Origin: Paludicola sp. MB14-C6
GTDB taxonomy: Bacteria > Bacillota > Clostridia > Oscillospirales > Ruminococcaceae
Direction of reading: 5' to 3'
NCBI RefSeq assembly: GCF_030908625.1
Contig: NZ_CP133133.1
Location: 2,232,001 to 2,296,000, forward strand
DNA length: 64,000 bases
The notes below the pieces were generated by a model. That model did not search any database and was not told the origin of the DNA. It saw only the letters and a list, made by a program, of their open reading frames with translations. Shown here in pieces: positions 27,763 to 36,294 of the stretch (its first letter is position 1; each line of letters opens with the position of its first letter). The translations under genes were made by a program, and so were the position numbers.

Positions 27763-28458
27763 TTATTTATCATTTGTTAAGTTGCCGTTTCCGTTAATCG
27801 GAATAGCTTCACCTAAGTAAGTTGGATTTGGCTTGAATATTACTTTAAAAAAGTCCTTATTCCTAGCTAAAACCTCTCTGAAGTCACGATATGCTTGTCC
27901 TTGGTAGGTTCGTGGGTTAGAAGCAACACCATATGCATCCAATCCCAAAGTTTTCGCAATATAAAGTGAGCGATATAGGTGATACTTTTGCGTCACAATT
28001 ATCACTTTTTTCGCTTGAAAGATATCTCTGGCACGATACATGGTTTCGTAAGTTGAAAATCCTGCATGATCCATAAATATCGTTTCAGATGAAATTCCTT
28101 TTTCCTTCGCATAGGCTTTCATAGCATTGACTTCATCGTAATTCTTTCTTCCATGATCACCGCTCATAAGTAGCCGTTTTGTTGGAGATTCTTGATATAC
28201 CTCTATACCGGTTAAAACACGGTCTTCTAACATATGATTGGGTGTTCCATCCGGTTTTAATCCTGCACCCAATACGATAATACAATCCGCTTTTATATCA
28301 GCGGTTTGGTCAATCGTTAAAATTCGACCTTTGGTTGATGAAATTACATATCCGTTGATACAAAAAGCCGCAATGGTACAAAGTACTATTAGAATAATAA
28401 CAATCAAAAAGATAATCTTTAGTTTTTTATGTTTGAGTGGTGTAGTCGATTTTTTCAT
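27763..28458 (-). CDS. DUF218 / YdcF-SanA-like protein
   Basis: 231 residues with one N-terminal membrane anchor (about 12-32) and an extracytoplasmic DUF218 domain. Family features include ADCIIVLGAGL, a MSGDHGRKNYDEVNAMKAYA stretch and VTQKYHLYRSLYIAKTLGL. SanA/YdcF relatives affect envelope permeability, but their chemistry is unclear. The start overlaps the stop of the vanZ-like gene by four bases (ATGA), so the two are translationally coupled. ywlG follows 12 bases downstream. Confidence 0.9.
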   Translation of the reverse strand: MKKSTTPLKHKKLKIIFLIVIILIVLCTIAAFCINGYVISSTKGRILTIDQTADIKADCIIVLGAGLKPDGTPNHMLEDRVLTGIEVYQESPTKRLLMSGDHGRKNYDEVNAMKAYAKEKGISSETIFMDHAGFSTYETMYRARDIFQAKKVIIVTQKYHLYRSLYIAKTLGLDAYGVASNPRTYQGQAYRDFREVLARNKDFFKVIFKPNPTYLGEAIPINGNGNLTNDK

Positions 28459-29180
28459 ATAAGAACCTCTTTTGGTTGTAATAAATAAAGCCTTTCAAAT
28501 ATCTTTTGTATGAAATGTATTTTTGCAATAAAATAAACAAGTACTGCACCGATAAAATTCAAAATCATATCATCAATATCAAATCTACCCATTCCAAATA
28601 TCAGTTGTAAGCTTTCAATAAGAAATAAACCGATTAACATTGTAGTGATAAAAGCATACCATTTTCTAGTTTTCTTAAATAGGCAAGGAAGAAGTATCCC
28701 CATTGGACAAAAAAGTAATAGATTTCCGAATAAAAATAAAATAAAGTAATTATTATTTGGATTCTGATTTGTGAGTTGCTGTATGTAATTGTAAATGCTA
28801 TGAAAAGGAATAAAATTTGAACCTGCTTTTATACTGCTTAGTATATCTTTGTATTGAAAAATAGTTGTAATTGATTCTTTTCCCCTTGTTCTAATCATAT
28901 CAAGAAAAAGTATACCAAACAATGTAAAGAGATAAAGAGCGAAGCAAACCCACAACGCAATTCGAACGACTTTGTATCTATTTTGGCTATCTTTGAAACT
29001 GAATGTTAGGGTAATTGTTGAAAGTAACAGCAAAATTAGTTGAAATATAAGTAAATGTAAAAAACTATATGCATCAGAACAAGGATCATAAAAAAATAAA
29101 ACAAATAGAGTATATATAAAACTTGCTATAATCGGTAGAAAAATTATTGCTGATGTAATGCGCAATATTATTTTTTTCAT
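28455..29180 (-). CDS. VanZ-like membrane protein
   Basis: 241 residues, start at 29180 after AAGGAGAAGG; the open frame runs further upstream into repeat DNA without a ribosome site. Six hydrophobic segments and the VanZ-family pattern: FIPFHSIYNYI, then LFGNLLLFCPMGILLP and a late FDIDDMILNFIGAVLVY. VanZ in Tn1546 gives low-level teicoplanin resistance, but chromosomal family members are common and their roles are mostly unknown. First gene of a three-gene group with the DUF218 and ywlG genes; the four-base overlap with DUF218 suggests an envelope-related unit. Confidence 0.88.
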   Translation of the reverse strand: MKKIILRITSAIIFLPIIASFIYTLFVLFFYDPCSDAYSFLHLLIFQLILLLLSTITLTFSFKDSQNRYKVVRIALWVCFALYLFTLFGILFLDMIRTRGKESITTIFQYKDILSSIKAGSNFIPFHSIYNYIQQLTNQNPNNNYFILFLFGNLLLFCPMGILLPCLFKKTRKWYAFITTMLIGLFLIESLQLIFGMGRFDIDDMILNFIGAVLVYFIAKIHFIQKIFERLYLLQPKEVLI

Positions 29181-29257
29181 TTTGCCTTCTCCTTGATAAT
29201 CAAACCATCCAATATCCATATGATACCATAATAAGAGAGGATATTCAATAACAAAGT

Positions 29258-29396
29258 AGGGGCGAACCTGTGTGTTTGCCCGTCAGGCAACCTCTCCACC
29301 ACTTCGTGGTTCCCCTCTCCTAAAGGAGAGGCTTTTCCTAGGCTCCTCCTTGGGGGAGCTGTCACTCGCAAGTGACTGAGAGGGCATTTTACAATG
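29258..29396 (-). repeat. dispersed GC-rich repeat module, copy 1
   Basis: Read on the minus strand it contains AGCCTCTCCTTTAGGAGAGG, then GAGAGGTTGCCTGA and CACAGGTTCGCCCCT in the same order as copy 2 at 40180-40365. It is clearly richer in G+C than its surroundings and full of short inverted repeats. It lies in the 29181-29509 gene gap and carries no credible gene; the open frame inside is repeat-derived. Confidence 0.75.
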
Positions 29397-29441
29397 ATAT
29401 TTTTTCTAAAAATGTTTACAAGAAGTGATAGCCTTTGTAGT

Positions 29442-29485
29442 GGCTGATGCCCACATCAGCCAAAAGGTCGATGAGGGCATCGACC
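29442..29485. repeat. twin perfect hairpins
   Basis: GGCTGATG (29442) pairs with CATCAGCC (ending 29461), and GGTCGATG (29466) pairs with CATCGACC (ending 29485). Two adjacent 8-bp stems with 4-base loops, just downstream of the P-loop gene on the minus strand. Possible remnant of another repeat family or a terminator pair. Confidence 0.55.
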
Positions 29486-29509
29486 GCTATTAAAGCAATA
29501 TATTGAAAA

Positions 29510-29998
29510 CTAAATTTTAATTGGGTTCACTTTATTACTTTTAATAATAACTAATTTGTTTTGATATTGGTTAAGCATCTGTTCAAATTGAAATCGATCG
29601 TTTTCAAACTCTTTTGTCCATCGATACATGCATTGTAGCATATGAAAACTCGGTTTATAATGACTTAATTCGATATGTAAAATCTGTTTGATATGACGAG
29701 TAAGTATGCGTATTTTTCGTTTCCATAACGGAGTATCCAAAAATATAATGGTATCAGCTATATCTAAAATTAAATGACAGCTTTCTCGATAAGTGCCTTC
29801 AATTATCCAATTATCAGAGGTATTGATTGTGTTAATAACTTCAACTTGTTCATTGGGACATCTTTTATATCTACCAGTTTCTGTTTTCGGATAAACAATA
29901 CAGTCTAGTTCGTAATATGGAATATTATATTGTTGTGATAGCTTTTTTGCTAAAGTGGTTTTCCCACTTGCTACAATACCAATAATATATATTTTCAA
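29510..29998 (-). CDS. P-loop kinase-like protein (AAA/topology-modulation type)
   Basis: 162 residues from a TTG at 29998, which has GGAGATGATAT just upstream and directly opens the conserved KIYIIG strand; the frame is open to 30070 but with no better start. The P-loop is GIVASGKTTLA near residue 7. The family is the small shikimate/adenylate-kinase-like group annotated as FlaR or DNA topology modulation protein; the true substrate is unknown. The later segment ADTIIFLDTPLWKRKIRILTRHI fits that group. It stands alone between repeat DNA and the GH94 terminator. Confidence 0.75.
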   Translation of the reverse strand: MKIYIIGIVASGKTTLAKKLSQQYNIPYYELDCIVYPKTETGRYKRCPNEQVEVINTINTSDNWIIEGTYRESCHLILDIADTIIFLDTPLWKRKIRILTRHIKQILHIELSHYKPSFHMLQCMYRWTKEFENDRFQFEQMLNQYQNKLVIIKSNKVNPIKI

Positions 29999-30056
29999 AA
30001 TATCATCTCCACTATTGTATACCCATATTATACCACAAATCATTTCCCTACACAAC

Positions 30057-30092
30057 AAAAATAGCTGCAAGCCAATCGGTTTGCAGCTATTT
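30057..30092 (-). terminator. terminator of the GH94 gene
   Basis: On the minus strand AAATAGCTGCAA pairs with TTGCAGCTATTT, then TTTGTTG. Ten-base loop. It lies between the GH94 stop and the P-loop gene. Confidence 0.85.
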
Positions 30093-30110
30093 ATTATCTT
30101 ATAATTTAAC

Positions 30111-32507
30111 TTAGTCCATAATTACTTCAACAGTATTTACGCTATCAGCAGGCATAGCAGGAATGCTATCCACTTTATTACCGTTTACGATGATTTCTTT
30201 TACGCCTTTTTCAACATGGTTTGGATTTTTCACAGTAATGTTATAAACTGCATTTCTCCATCGTCTTGTAGCGTTAAAACCATCCCATTCAGCAGGAATA
30301 CAAGGATCAATCATCATACTATCAAATGTGAAGCGAATACCCAATAGGTAGCGAGTAGCAGCAAAGTAAGCCCAACCAGCAGAACCGGTTAACCATGGAT
30401 GACGAGCACGACCATGAGCAGTATGTTCTTTACCCATAATGAATTGACAGTAAGAGTAAGGCTCAGCTTGTCTGTATTCGATTAAATCGTTTTGACGTGC
30501 AGGACATAGAGAATTATAGAACTTCATAGCACGAGTACCATGACCTAGTTTTGCATCAGCAACCCAAGCCCATGGGTTTGGATGGCTAAAGATAGCTCCA
30601 TTTTCTTTAATACCTTTATATACACGAGTAACAAATCCGATATCATCGTTTGGAGTACCGTAAGAAGGACCGTTTAGGTGAATACCCCAATCAGAGTATA
30701 AATATTGGTCAATAGCGTTCATTGCTTTTTCAGCATGTTCGCCTTGAGCAACACCGGAAATAACAGCCCAAGAGTTGGATTCCAAATGTACTTTACCTTC
30801 TTTATCCTCACTAGTACCGATTTTTACGCCGTTTTTCGTAATACCACGAATATACCAATCTTTATCCCAAAGCTCAGTTTCGCAAGCGTTACGAACTTTT
30901 TGTGCAACAGCTGTGTATTTTTCAACATCATCTGTTCTACCATAATATTTTGCTAATTCGATAAAGTTATCTAATGCCCAGTAATGTAGGAAAGATACGA
31001 GTGCAGATTCACCACCACCTAGGTTTAGACAATCGTTCCAGTCAGCACGAAGGCCTTTACAAATACCGGTAGCACCAACTTGCTCAGTAGAGAAGTCTAG
31101 AATTTTTTGCATATGCTCGTAAACAGTACCCTTACCACCATCAGCATAAGTAATTACTTCATCAATAAAGCTAGTTTCTCCGGTTTCTTTGATGTATTCA
31201 CAAATAGAAGGAACAAGCCATAAAGCGTCATCAGAACAAGTATCTTTTAAATCATTGAAATCAATACCAGCAACACTTGGCTCCGGTTTTACAGTAGGAG
31301 ATTTAAAAGGAGGTGTTTTTGGACGATCGGGATCGAATGCACTTGGCTCAAATAAATGTAAGCCCCAACCTTTGCTTGTTAAACCACGAAGCAGTTCAAC
31401 GATACGTTGACGGCATTTTGTTGGGTTAGAATGAGGAACACACATTGCGTCTTGCGCTGTATCACGATAACCTAAGCCCGTTCTTCCGCCTACTTCTATG
31501 AAAGAAGCAAAACGAGAGAAAATGATGTTTATTTCAGATTGATATAGGTTCCATGTGTTAATCATGGTATTCATATCATCGTTTGGAGTGTTAATTTGTA
31601 AAGCAGAACATTTTTTATCCCAAAATGCTGCTAATTCAGCATAAGCTTTGTCTACATTAGCTAGGTCAGAATATTTTTTCTTGATTTCTGCGCCAACTTC
31701 ACGTTTGCCAACGCCAACCATATAAACAACACGGATTTCTCCACCGGCAGGGATAGTAAATGCTTTTTGTAAACCACCGCAATGGTTGTTTCCAAGCTCA
31801 TGACTACCGGAAAGTGTGCCGTTTTCAACTCCGATTGGGTTTGTTTCTGTGCGATAGTCACCGATAAAGCTATCACGTAAACAATCATAGCTATCAGGAG
31901 TAAAGCTTGATGCAAAATAGTGATACATAGAAGGGTTATAGAAGTTGTCCACTTCGATGATTCCATCTTTGTAATCAGAACCGGAGCAATATAAACTCAT
32001 TTGATAGTTTTGATTATCAATTTCAATAATATTGAAAGAGAATTCACAGTAAGAGAATAAGCTGATGTTTCTTGGCTTATCGCCTTTGTTTTTCAAAGTA
32101 ACATCCCAAAGCTCAACTGTTTCACCACGAGGAATAAGCAATGTTTCAGTAGCTTCAATATCGCTGTAATCACAAGTGAATTTTGAATAAGATAAACCAT
32201 GTCTGCATTCATATTTTGCTTGATCCAATGGTTTGCCAACTGGTTGCCAAGAAATAGACCAATAGTCTTTTGTGTCGTTATCACGAATATACACATAGTG
32301 ACCTGGACGGTCTAGTGGTAGAGCATTTGCTCTAAAGCGAGTAATTCTGTGGTTTTCCGGTGATTCATAGAAGCAGTATCCACCGGCATTTTGAGAAACG
32401 ACCGCACCCATTTCTTCTGTACCGATATAGTTTGTCCAAGATACAGGAATAGCAGGGTTTGTGATTACGTATTCTCTTGCTTGATTGTCAAAATATCCGT
32501 ATTTCAA
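30111..32507 (-). CDS. GH94 disaccharide phosphorylase (chitobiose/cellobiose type)
   Basis: Cytoplasmic phosphorylase of 798 residues that splits a beta-linked disaccharide with phosphate, giving a sugar 1-phosphate and saving ATP. The TTG start at 32507 follows GGAGGATAATGAT. It is full length, with an N-terminal beta-sandwich, a linker and an (alpha/alpha)6 barrel. The general acid is Asp492 in RADWNDCLNLGGGES, with Trp490 two residues before it; FASFIEVGGRTGLGYRDTAQD and HPNPWAWV line the phosphate and sugar sites. From memory the N-terminus, the length and the D492/W490 numbering fit N,N'-diacetylchitobiose phosphorylase better than cellobiose phosphorylase, but substrate needs assay. 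No transporter is adjacent. Strong promoter and terminator suggest a single-gene unit. Confidence 0.9.
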   Translation of the reverse strand: MKYGYFDNQAREYVITNPAIPVSWTNYIGTEEMGAVVSQNAGGYCFYESPENHRITRFRANALPLDRPGHYVYIRDNDTKDYWSISWQPVGKPLDQAKYECRHGLSYSKFTCDYSDIEATETLLIPRGETVELWDVTLKNKGDKPRNISLFSYCEFSFNIIEIDNQNYQMSLYCSGSDYKDGIIEVDNFYNPSMYHYFASSFTPDSYDCLRDSFIGDYRTETNPIGVENGTLSGSHELGNNHCGGLQKAFTIPAGGEIRVVYMVGVGKREVGAEIKKKYSDLANVDKAYAELAAFWDKKCSALQINTPNDDMNTMINTWNLYQSEINIIFSRFASFIEVGGRTGLGYRDTAQDAMCVPHSNPTKCRQRIVELLRGLTSKGWGLHLFEPSAFDPDRPKTPPFKSPTVKPEPSVAGIDFNDLKDTCSDDALWLVPSICEYIKETGETSFIDEVITYADGGKGTVYEHMQKILDFSTEQVGATGICKGLRADWNDCLNLGGGESALVSFLHYWALDNFIELAKYYGRTDDVEKYTAVAQKVRNACETELWDKDWYIRGITKNGVKIGTSEDKEGKVHLESNSWAVISGVAQGEHAEKAMNAIDQYLYSDWGIHLNGPSYGTPNDDIGFVTRVYKGIKENGAIFSHPNPWAWVADAKLGHGTRAMKFYNSLCPARQNDLIEYRQAEPYSYCQFIMGKEHTAHGRARHPWLTGSAGWAYFAATRYLLGIRFTFDSMMIDPCIPAEWDGFNATRRWRNAVYNITVKNPNHVEKGVKEIIVNGNKVDSIPAMPADSVNTVEVIMD

Positions 32508-32551
32508 ATCATTATCCTCCTAATTGTTAAAGAGTTTTACTAACATATCAT

Positions 32552-32557
32552 ATTATA
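32552..32557 (-). promoter_or_regulatory. extended -10 of the GH94 promoter
   Basis: On the minus strand TGATATAAT, an extended -10 about 45 bases before the TTG start; the -35 region is poor. Confidence 0.5.
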
Positions 32558-32656
32558 TCATTTATATAAATAAAAGAAAAGGGGGTAAATGATTTTTCTA
32601 TAAAAAAGAATGAATTAAAGTTTTTTCTTATGGTTTTCGTTATTGGTAAAGCCATA

Positions 32657-32681
32657 AAACCCCGCTGGTATTACCAGCGGG
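32657..32681 (-). terminator. terminator of the NERD gene
   Basis: CCCCGCTGGTA (32659-32669) pairs with TACCAGCGGGG (32671-32681); on the minus strand a TTTTA run follows. It lies just past the NERD stop codon. Confidence 0.85.
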
Positions 32682-32690
32682 GAATTGTAA

Positions 32691-33341
32691 CTACTTATTG
32701 TTTTTTGCCATAATTTTTACGTTTTTATTGTGTTCGGCAATTAGCTTTTTATCTGTAACTTTGTATTTCATTAAAGCGTTATAAACTTTTTGAATATCTA
32801 TGTCATTATCTTTTTCAAAACAAGGTTGTTTTAAGTATTTTTTAAATTTTTTGAAATAGATAATAGGTAATTTATTCGGTACGAATAAAGTTACTTTTCT
32901 TGCGGAAAATACAACAAGGCTTTCAATATTAACATTGTAGATGTTTTCTTTTCCTAATAAATGGCGAATACAATCAATATGTGTTTGATTTTGCATTAAA
33001 GGATTATATAACGTGTGCTTTTTCTCGCCCATAATGTGTAGCCAATCTTTTTTCTTTGGATCACCATAAATTTCGCCGGAAAGGTTTTTGGTTTCAACAA
33101 CTATAATTCCGAAAAATCCAATTAAAACATGATCAATTTGAGTTGTTTTATCATATAGAGGAAGATATAAATCGTTAATTACTTTATAGCCACGAATACC
33201 TGCATATTTTTTTAATGTAGAAGCGACTTTCTTTTCTCCGTCTTTTCCAATTTTAATAATTTTTCTTTTTCTAATAAAAGCTGTTAGCATAATGATCAGT
33301 ACAGAAAGAATCACTGTACCACCGATAATATAATAAATCAT
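32691..33341 (-). CDS. membrane-anchored NERD (nuclease-related) domain protein
   Basis: 216 residues. One N-terminal membrane helix (about 4-22) and then a NERD domain (about 35-150) with the nuclease-like motif QIDHVLIGFFGIIVVETKN (Asp, Glu and Lys at the expected spacing). NERD domains share the fold of PD-(D/E)XK nucleases; function of most stand-alone members is unknown. The start follows GGAGGTAGG. A basic C-terminal part follows. It is a single gene with its own terminator, and no defence genes are nearby. Confidence 0.85.
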   Translation of the reverse strand: MIYYIIGGTVILSVLIIMLTAFIRKRKIIKIGKDGEKKVASTLKKYAGIRGYKVINDLYLPLYDKTTQIDHVLIGFFGIIVVETKNLSGEIYGDPKKKDWLHIMGEKKHTLYNPLMQNQTHIDCIRHLLGKENIYNVNIESLVVFSARKVTLFVPNKLPIIYFKKFKKYLKQPCFEKDNDIDIQKVYNALMKYKVTDKKLIAEHNKNVKIMAKNNK

Positions 33342-33487
33342 TTCCTACCTCCAAAAAATTTACATACAAGTTATTTTAACATATAAGAATAAAAAAAGAA
33401 ATATAGTTTACAATATATTTGTAACATTTTCTTTATAATTTTAAACGATATCCATAAATGATGGAAATTTTTAATGGAGGGTTTTCA

Positions 33488-33694
33488 ATGTTAGATAAGA
33501 TCGCGTTATCCCTTATTATTATAGGTGCAATTAACTGGGGTTCAATTGGCATCTTTGGTTTTGATATTGTAGGTTGGTTAACCGGGGGTCAAGGCTCTAT
33601 TATTGCAAGAATTATCTTTACATTAGTAGGTATTGCGGGTATATGGTGTATTTCTTTATTATTCCGCAGAAACAACGACATATTAGAAGATTAA
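33488..33694 (+). CDS. DUF378 small membrane protein
   Basis: 68 residues from the ATG at 33488 after GGAGGG; the frame is open to 33458 without a ribosome site. Two membrane helices surround WGSIGIFGFDIVGWLTG, which with INWG is the family signature (B. subtilis YuzA-like). Function unknown. It converges on the membrane protein gene at 33750 through a shared terminator. Confidence 0.88.
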   Translation: MLDKIALSLIIIGAINWGSIGIFGFDIVGWLTGGQGSIIARIIFTLVGIAGIWCISLLFRRNNDILED

Positions 33695-33706
33695 CAGGGA
33701 TAAAAC

Positions 33707-33739
33707 AAAAATGTCGAATGAAACTTCATTCGACATTTT
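33707..33739. terminator. bidirectional terminator
   Basis: AAAATGTCGAATGAA (33707-33722 region) pairs with TTCATTCGACATTTT (to 33739) with a tiny loop. Convergent genes on both sides. Confidence 0.85.
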
Positions 33740-33749
33740 ACTATTATAG

Positions 33750-34247
33750 CTAGCTTTGTTGATTAGGGGGTGTCTGGTCATTGTGCTGAGTGTAGTTTGT
33801 GTAGATTTTTTTCTCGACAATTCCAAACGCTCTGTTTGCAATTTTAGAAAACAAAGGGATATTTGCATCTTTACCTTTTGAAACATTAACGATACCAATG
33901 ATACAAAATACGAGTACAGCAACGGTAACAATAGCACCAAGAAAAGCAATAAATCCATTTACAATAGCACCAATTCCATTTGTAATATTTGATATCATCC
34001 AAGGAAGTCCGTGGTCCGAAAAATCGATTCTTCCAATTTTAATCCAACCTAAAATAAGTTGAGCTACTGAATTGAAAAGAGTCAATAAGAAAGCTTGTAT
34101 AACTTGTTTGGTTAACCAATCGTTTTTTTCGACCACGATAACAAAGCCCAATAACAAACCTCCCAATAGAGATTGTCCTAAAAATGCAAGAATAAATGCA
34201 ATGACTGCATAAAACCAAAGATAGATACCATATTTACCTTTTTCCAT
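33750..34247 (-). CDS. four-helix membrane protein, unknown function
   Basis: 165 residues. Four hydrophobic segments (about 9-34, 44-66, 80-96 and 100-122), then the hydrophilic tail with GKDANIPLFSKIANRAFGI and a Gln/Asn/Pro-rich end. The start follows AAAGGACGG. I do not recognise a defined family; the arrangement is vaguely like DUF4870-type small membrane proteins. Function cannot be assigned. The 34248-34516 gap upstream shows no other gene. Confidence 0.7.
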   Translation of the reverse strand: MEKGKYGIYLWFYAVIAFILAFLGQSLLGGLLLGFVIVVEKNDWLTKQVIQAFLLTLFNSVAQLILGWIKIGRIDFSDHGLPWMISNITNGIGAIVNGFIAFLGAIVTVAVLVFCIIGIVNVSKGKDANIPLFSKIANRAFGIVEKKIYTNYTQHNDQTPPNQQS

Positions 34248-34516
34248 AACGATACCGTCCTTTCTTTATTGTTTACATACTATGAGACATATATTATTAT
34301 ATTAAAAGCAAATTGATAATATGTCAATTGATTTAGAGAAAAAGGTATACCTATTATATTTAGGTTAATAACACTAAAGAAAATTTCAGCACAATTTTTG
34401 TTTAAATATGGTATTAAAGTTGTTTTGTTATGGAATAAAGGTTATAATTATTTTGTGATCATAGTGAATTTGAAAAAATAAATAATTTCAATTAAAATAC
34501 AAAGGAGAGTATGATT

Positions 34517-35707
34517 ATGAAGTATTTTTTAGAGGTCTATTTTGAACCCATAAGGCATTATATCCATGTTAAAGGCATGATACATAATAGTGTAAGCAAT
34601 AAGTTTTATTTGAATGAAAATTTTACTATTTTAAATGCTACTTCCAAATGTGAAAAAATTGCTTTTCATATGAATAAAGAACAACCCCATCCTGCATTTG
34701 ACAAAGTTTCAAGACCAATAATATTTGATACTGAAAATAATGAAATAGAATTTGAATATGAAGGAACTGTTCCAGAAATTATTGCAGATATAAACCAAAT
34801 TGACGAAAATATCATTGAACTCTCAAGCTACTCCGGTTGGTATCCAAAACCCGCTAATTTCGAAGTAGATTTTGATTTTGAGTTAAATATCAAGCTACCA
34901 AAAGGCTATGAGGTTGTTTCAAATGGTAAGATCGTAGATTATGAGCATATCATTTCCGTTCAAAAAGAAACGGATATTGCCCTGTTCGCTTCTAATGAGG
35001 TTGAACGGTATGAATATGATGAAAGCAATGTAAAATGTACTTTCTTATGTCCGTCAGAAATGATTGAACAATTGGAACAACGTGCTAAGGATATCATTCA
35101 AGCAAACAAAATATTTGTTGAAACATTTGGCAATCTGGATATGAAAAGTGGCGTAACGGAGATTGTAAGCGTATTTCGCCCAAGGGGAGGTTGGGGCTAT
35201 AAAAGGGGAAATGTTACTTTTCTTTCTGCTGAATTAGGAAAAAAAGAAAAGCAATATAAATATGATTATCATGAGCTTGCCCATGGTTGGTGGAAAATTG
35301 CAAATGTAACAACCGACGATTGGATTAACGAAGGTGGTGCGGAATTTTCGGCGTATGTTGCTGCTAAGCATATATATGGAGCACCTTATGCTCAAAAGTA
35401 TATTTCCAATTGTATAGAAGAAATAACAAAATCAAACGATAATGTTTCTATTGTTGATACAGATTATCAATCACAGCAAAGATACTTAAATCATTATATA
35501 AAACCTACAATAATGCACATCAATGCTCAAAAAATATTTGGGGATAAAAGAGTATTTGATTTATTGAAAAAAGTCTTTACTAAATATCAAAATACACAAA
35601 ATGCTACAACCTATGATTTCTTATCTTTATGCGATGATGATATGAGAATATATTATGAAAAATATTTATTTGCAAATGATTGGCATCAATTAAATTATAC
35701 AATTTAG
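34517..35707 (+). CDS. M1-like zinc metallopeptidase
   Basis: 396 residues from the ATG at 34517 (another ATG two codons earlier at 34511 sits too close to GGAGAG). It lacks a signal peptide, so it is probably cytoplasmic. The zinc site is HELAHGWW with the second glutamate 18-19 residues on in DWINEGGAEF, the gluzincin pattern of M1 aminopeptidases. An N-terminal beta domain (about 1-170) precedes it. At about 400 residues it is much shorter than classical M1 enzymes (over 600) and lacks a clear GXMEN motif, so exopeptidase specificity is uncertain. A frameshifted acetyltransferase follows. Confidence 0.82.
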   Translation: MKYFLEVYFEPIRHYIHVKGMIHNSVSNKFYLNENFTILNATSKCEKIAFHMNKEQPHPAFDKVSRPIIFDTENNEIEFEYEGTVPEIIADINQIDENIIELSSYSGWYPKPANFEVDFDFELNIKLPKGYEVVSNGKIVDYEHIISVQKETDIALFASNEVERYEYDESNVKCTFLCPSEMIEQLEQRAKDIIQANKIFVETFGNLDMKSGVTEIVSVFRPRGGWGYKRGNVTFLSAELGKKEKQYKYDYHELAHGWWKIANVTTDDWINEGGAEFSAYVAAKHIYGAPYAQKYISNCIEEITKSNDNVSIVDTDYQSQQRYLNHYIKPTIMHINAQKIFGDKRVFDLLKKVFTKYQNTQNATTYDFLSLCDDDMRIYYEKYLFANDWHQLNYTI

Positions 35708-35769
35708 CTTTATGCAGCGAGTGAAATATAAAACAATTAAGTTGCAAAAAGCTATTATGTGAGGTACAA

Positions 35770-36233
35770 ATGGAGATAGTTGAAGTCTTTGATAATGAAA
35801 ACAAATCAAAAATATGTAATACAATTCTCAGTCATTACCTGAATGGTTTGGCGTTGAAGAATCCATTGTTGACTATGTGTCAAAAGTTTGTAGTATGCCT
35901 TTTTACATAGCCATTGAGCAAAATAACCCAATTGGATTTGTAGCAGTGAAAGTGCATAATCAGTTTACTGCAGAAGTTTGTGTTATGGGAGTAATGAAGG
36001 AATATCATAGACACGGAGTTGGAACGATACTAATTGAGCGTGCAGAGAGATTTTGTGTTTCAAATGGTTTTCAGTATTTAACCGTTAAGACATTAGATGA
36101 TTCCGTATTGTATGAACCATATGAGAAAACAAGAAAGTTTTATAAAAAACTTGGTTTTACTCCATTAGAGGTATTTCCACTATACTGGGATGAAGCAAAC
36201 CCTTGTCTCTTTTTAGCAAAGCATCTTGAATGA
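35770..36233 (+). pseudogene. GNAT acetyltransferase with a frameshift
   Basis: The natural start is probably the ATG at 35770 (after GTGAGGTACAA), reading MEIVEVFDNENKSKICNTIL, but this frame stops near 35909. From about 35832 the conserved sequence continues in another frame: SLPEWFGVEESIVDYVSKV, then MPFYIAIEQNNPIGFVAVKV, the acetyl-CoA loop HRHGVGTILIERAERFC and the closing YKKLGFTPLEV. One base appears to be missing around 35827-35835. The part from a GTG at 35877 is open but lacks the N-terminus. Either a recent pseudogene or a sequencing error. Confidence 0.8.
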
Positions 36234-36254
36234 TGTGCTTAATCTATATTAATT

Positions 36255-36283
36255 AAAAAAAGGACTGTTTCCAGTCCTTTTTT
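36255..36283. terminator. bidirectional terminator
   Basis: AAAAAAGGACTG pairs with CAGTCCTTTTTT around a short loop, between the acetyltransferase remnant and ackA, which converge. Confidence 0.88.
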
Positions 36284-36294
36284 ATAGAATCAAA

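Noticed and set aside
25690..29180. Composite transposon between the two IS256 copies
   Set aside because: The copies are in opposite orientation about 31 kb apart and enclose housekeeping genes; no matching outer target duplication.
29177..29371. Open frame on the minus strand starting inside the dispersed repeat
   Set aside because: Its composition is that of the repeat module and it merely extends the VanZ-like frame upstream past the true start at 29180.
32691..33341. NERD protein as part of a defence system
   Set aside because: No partner helicase, kinase or restriction genes are nearby; neighbours are small membrane proteins and metabolic genes.
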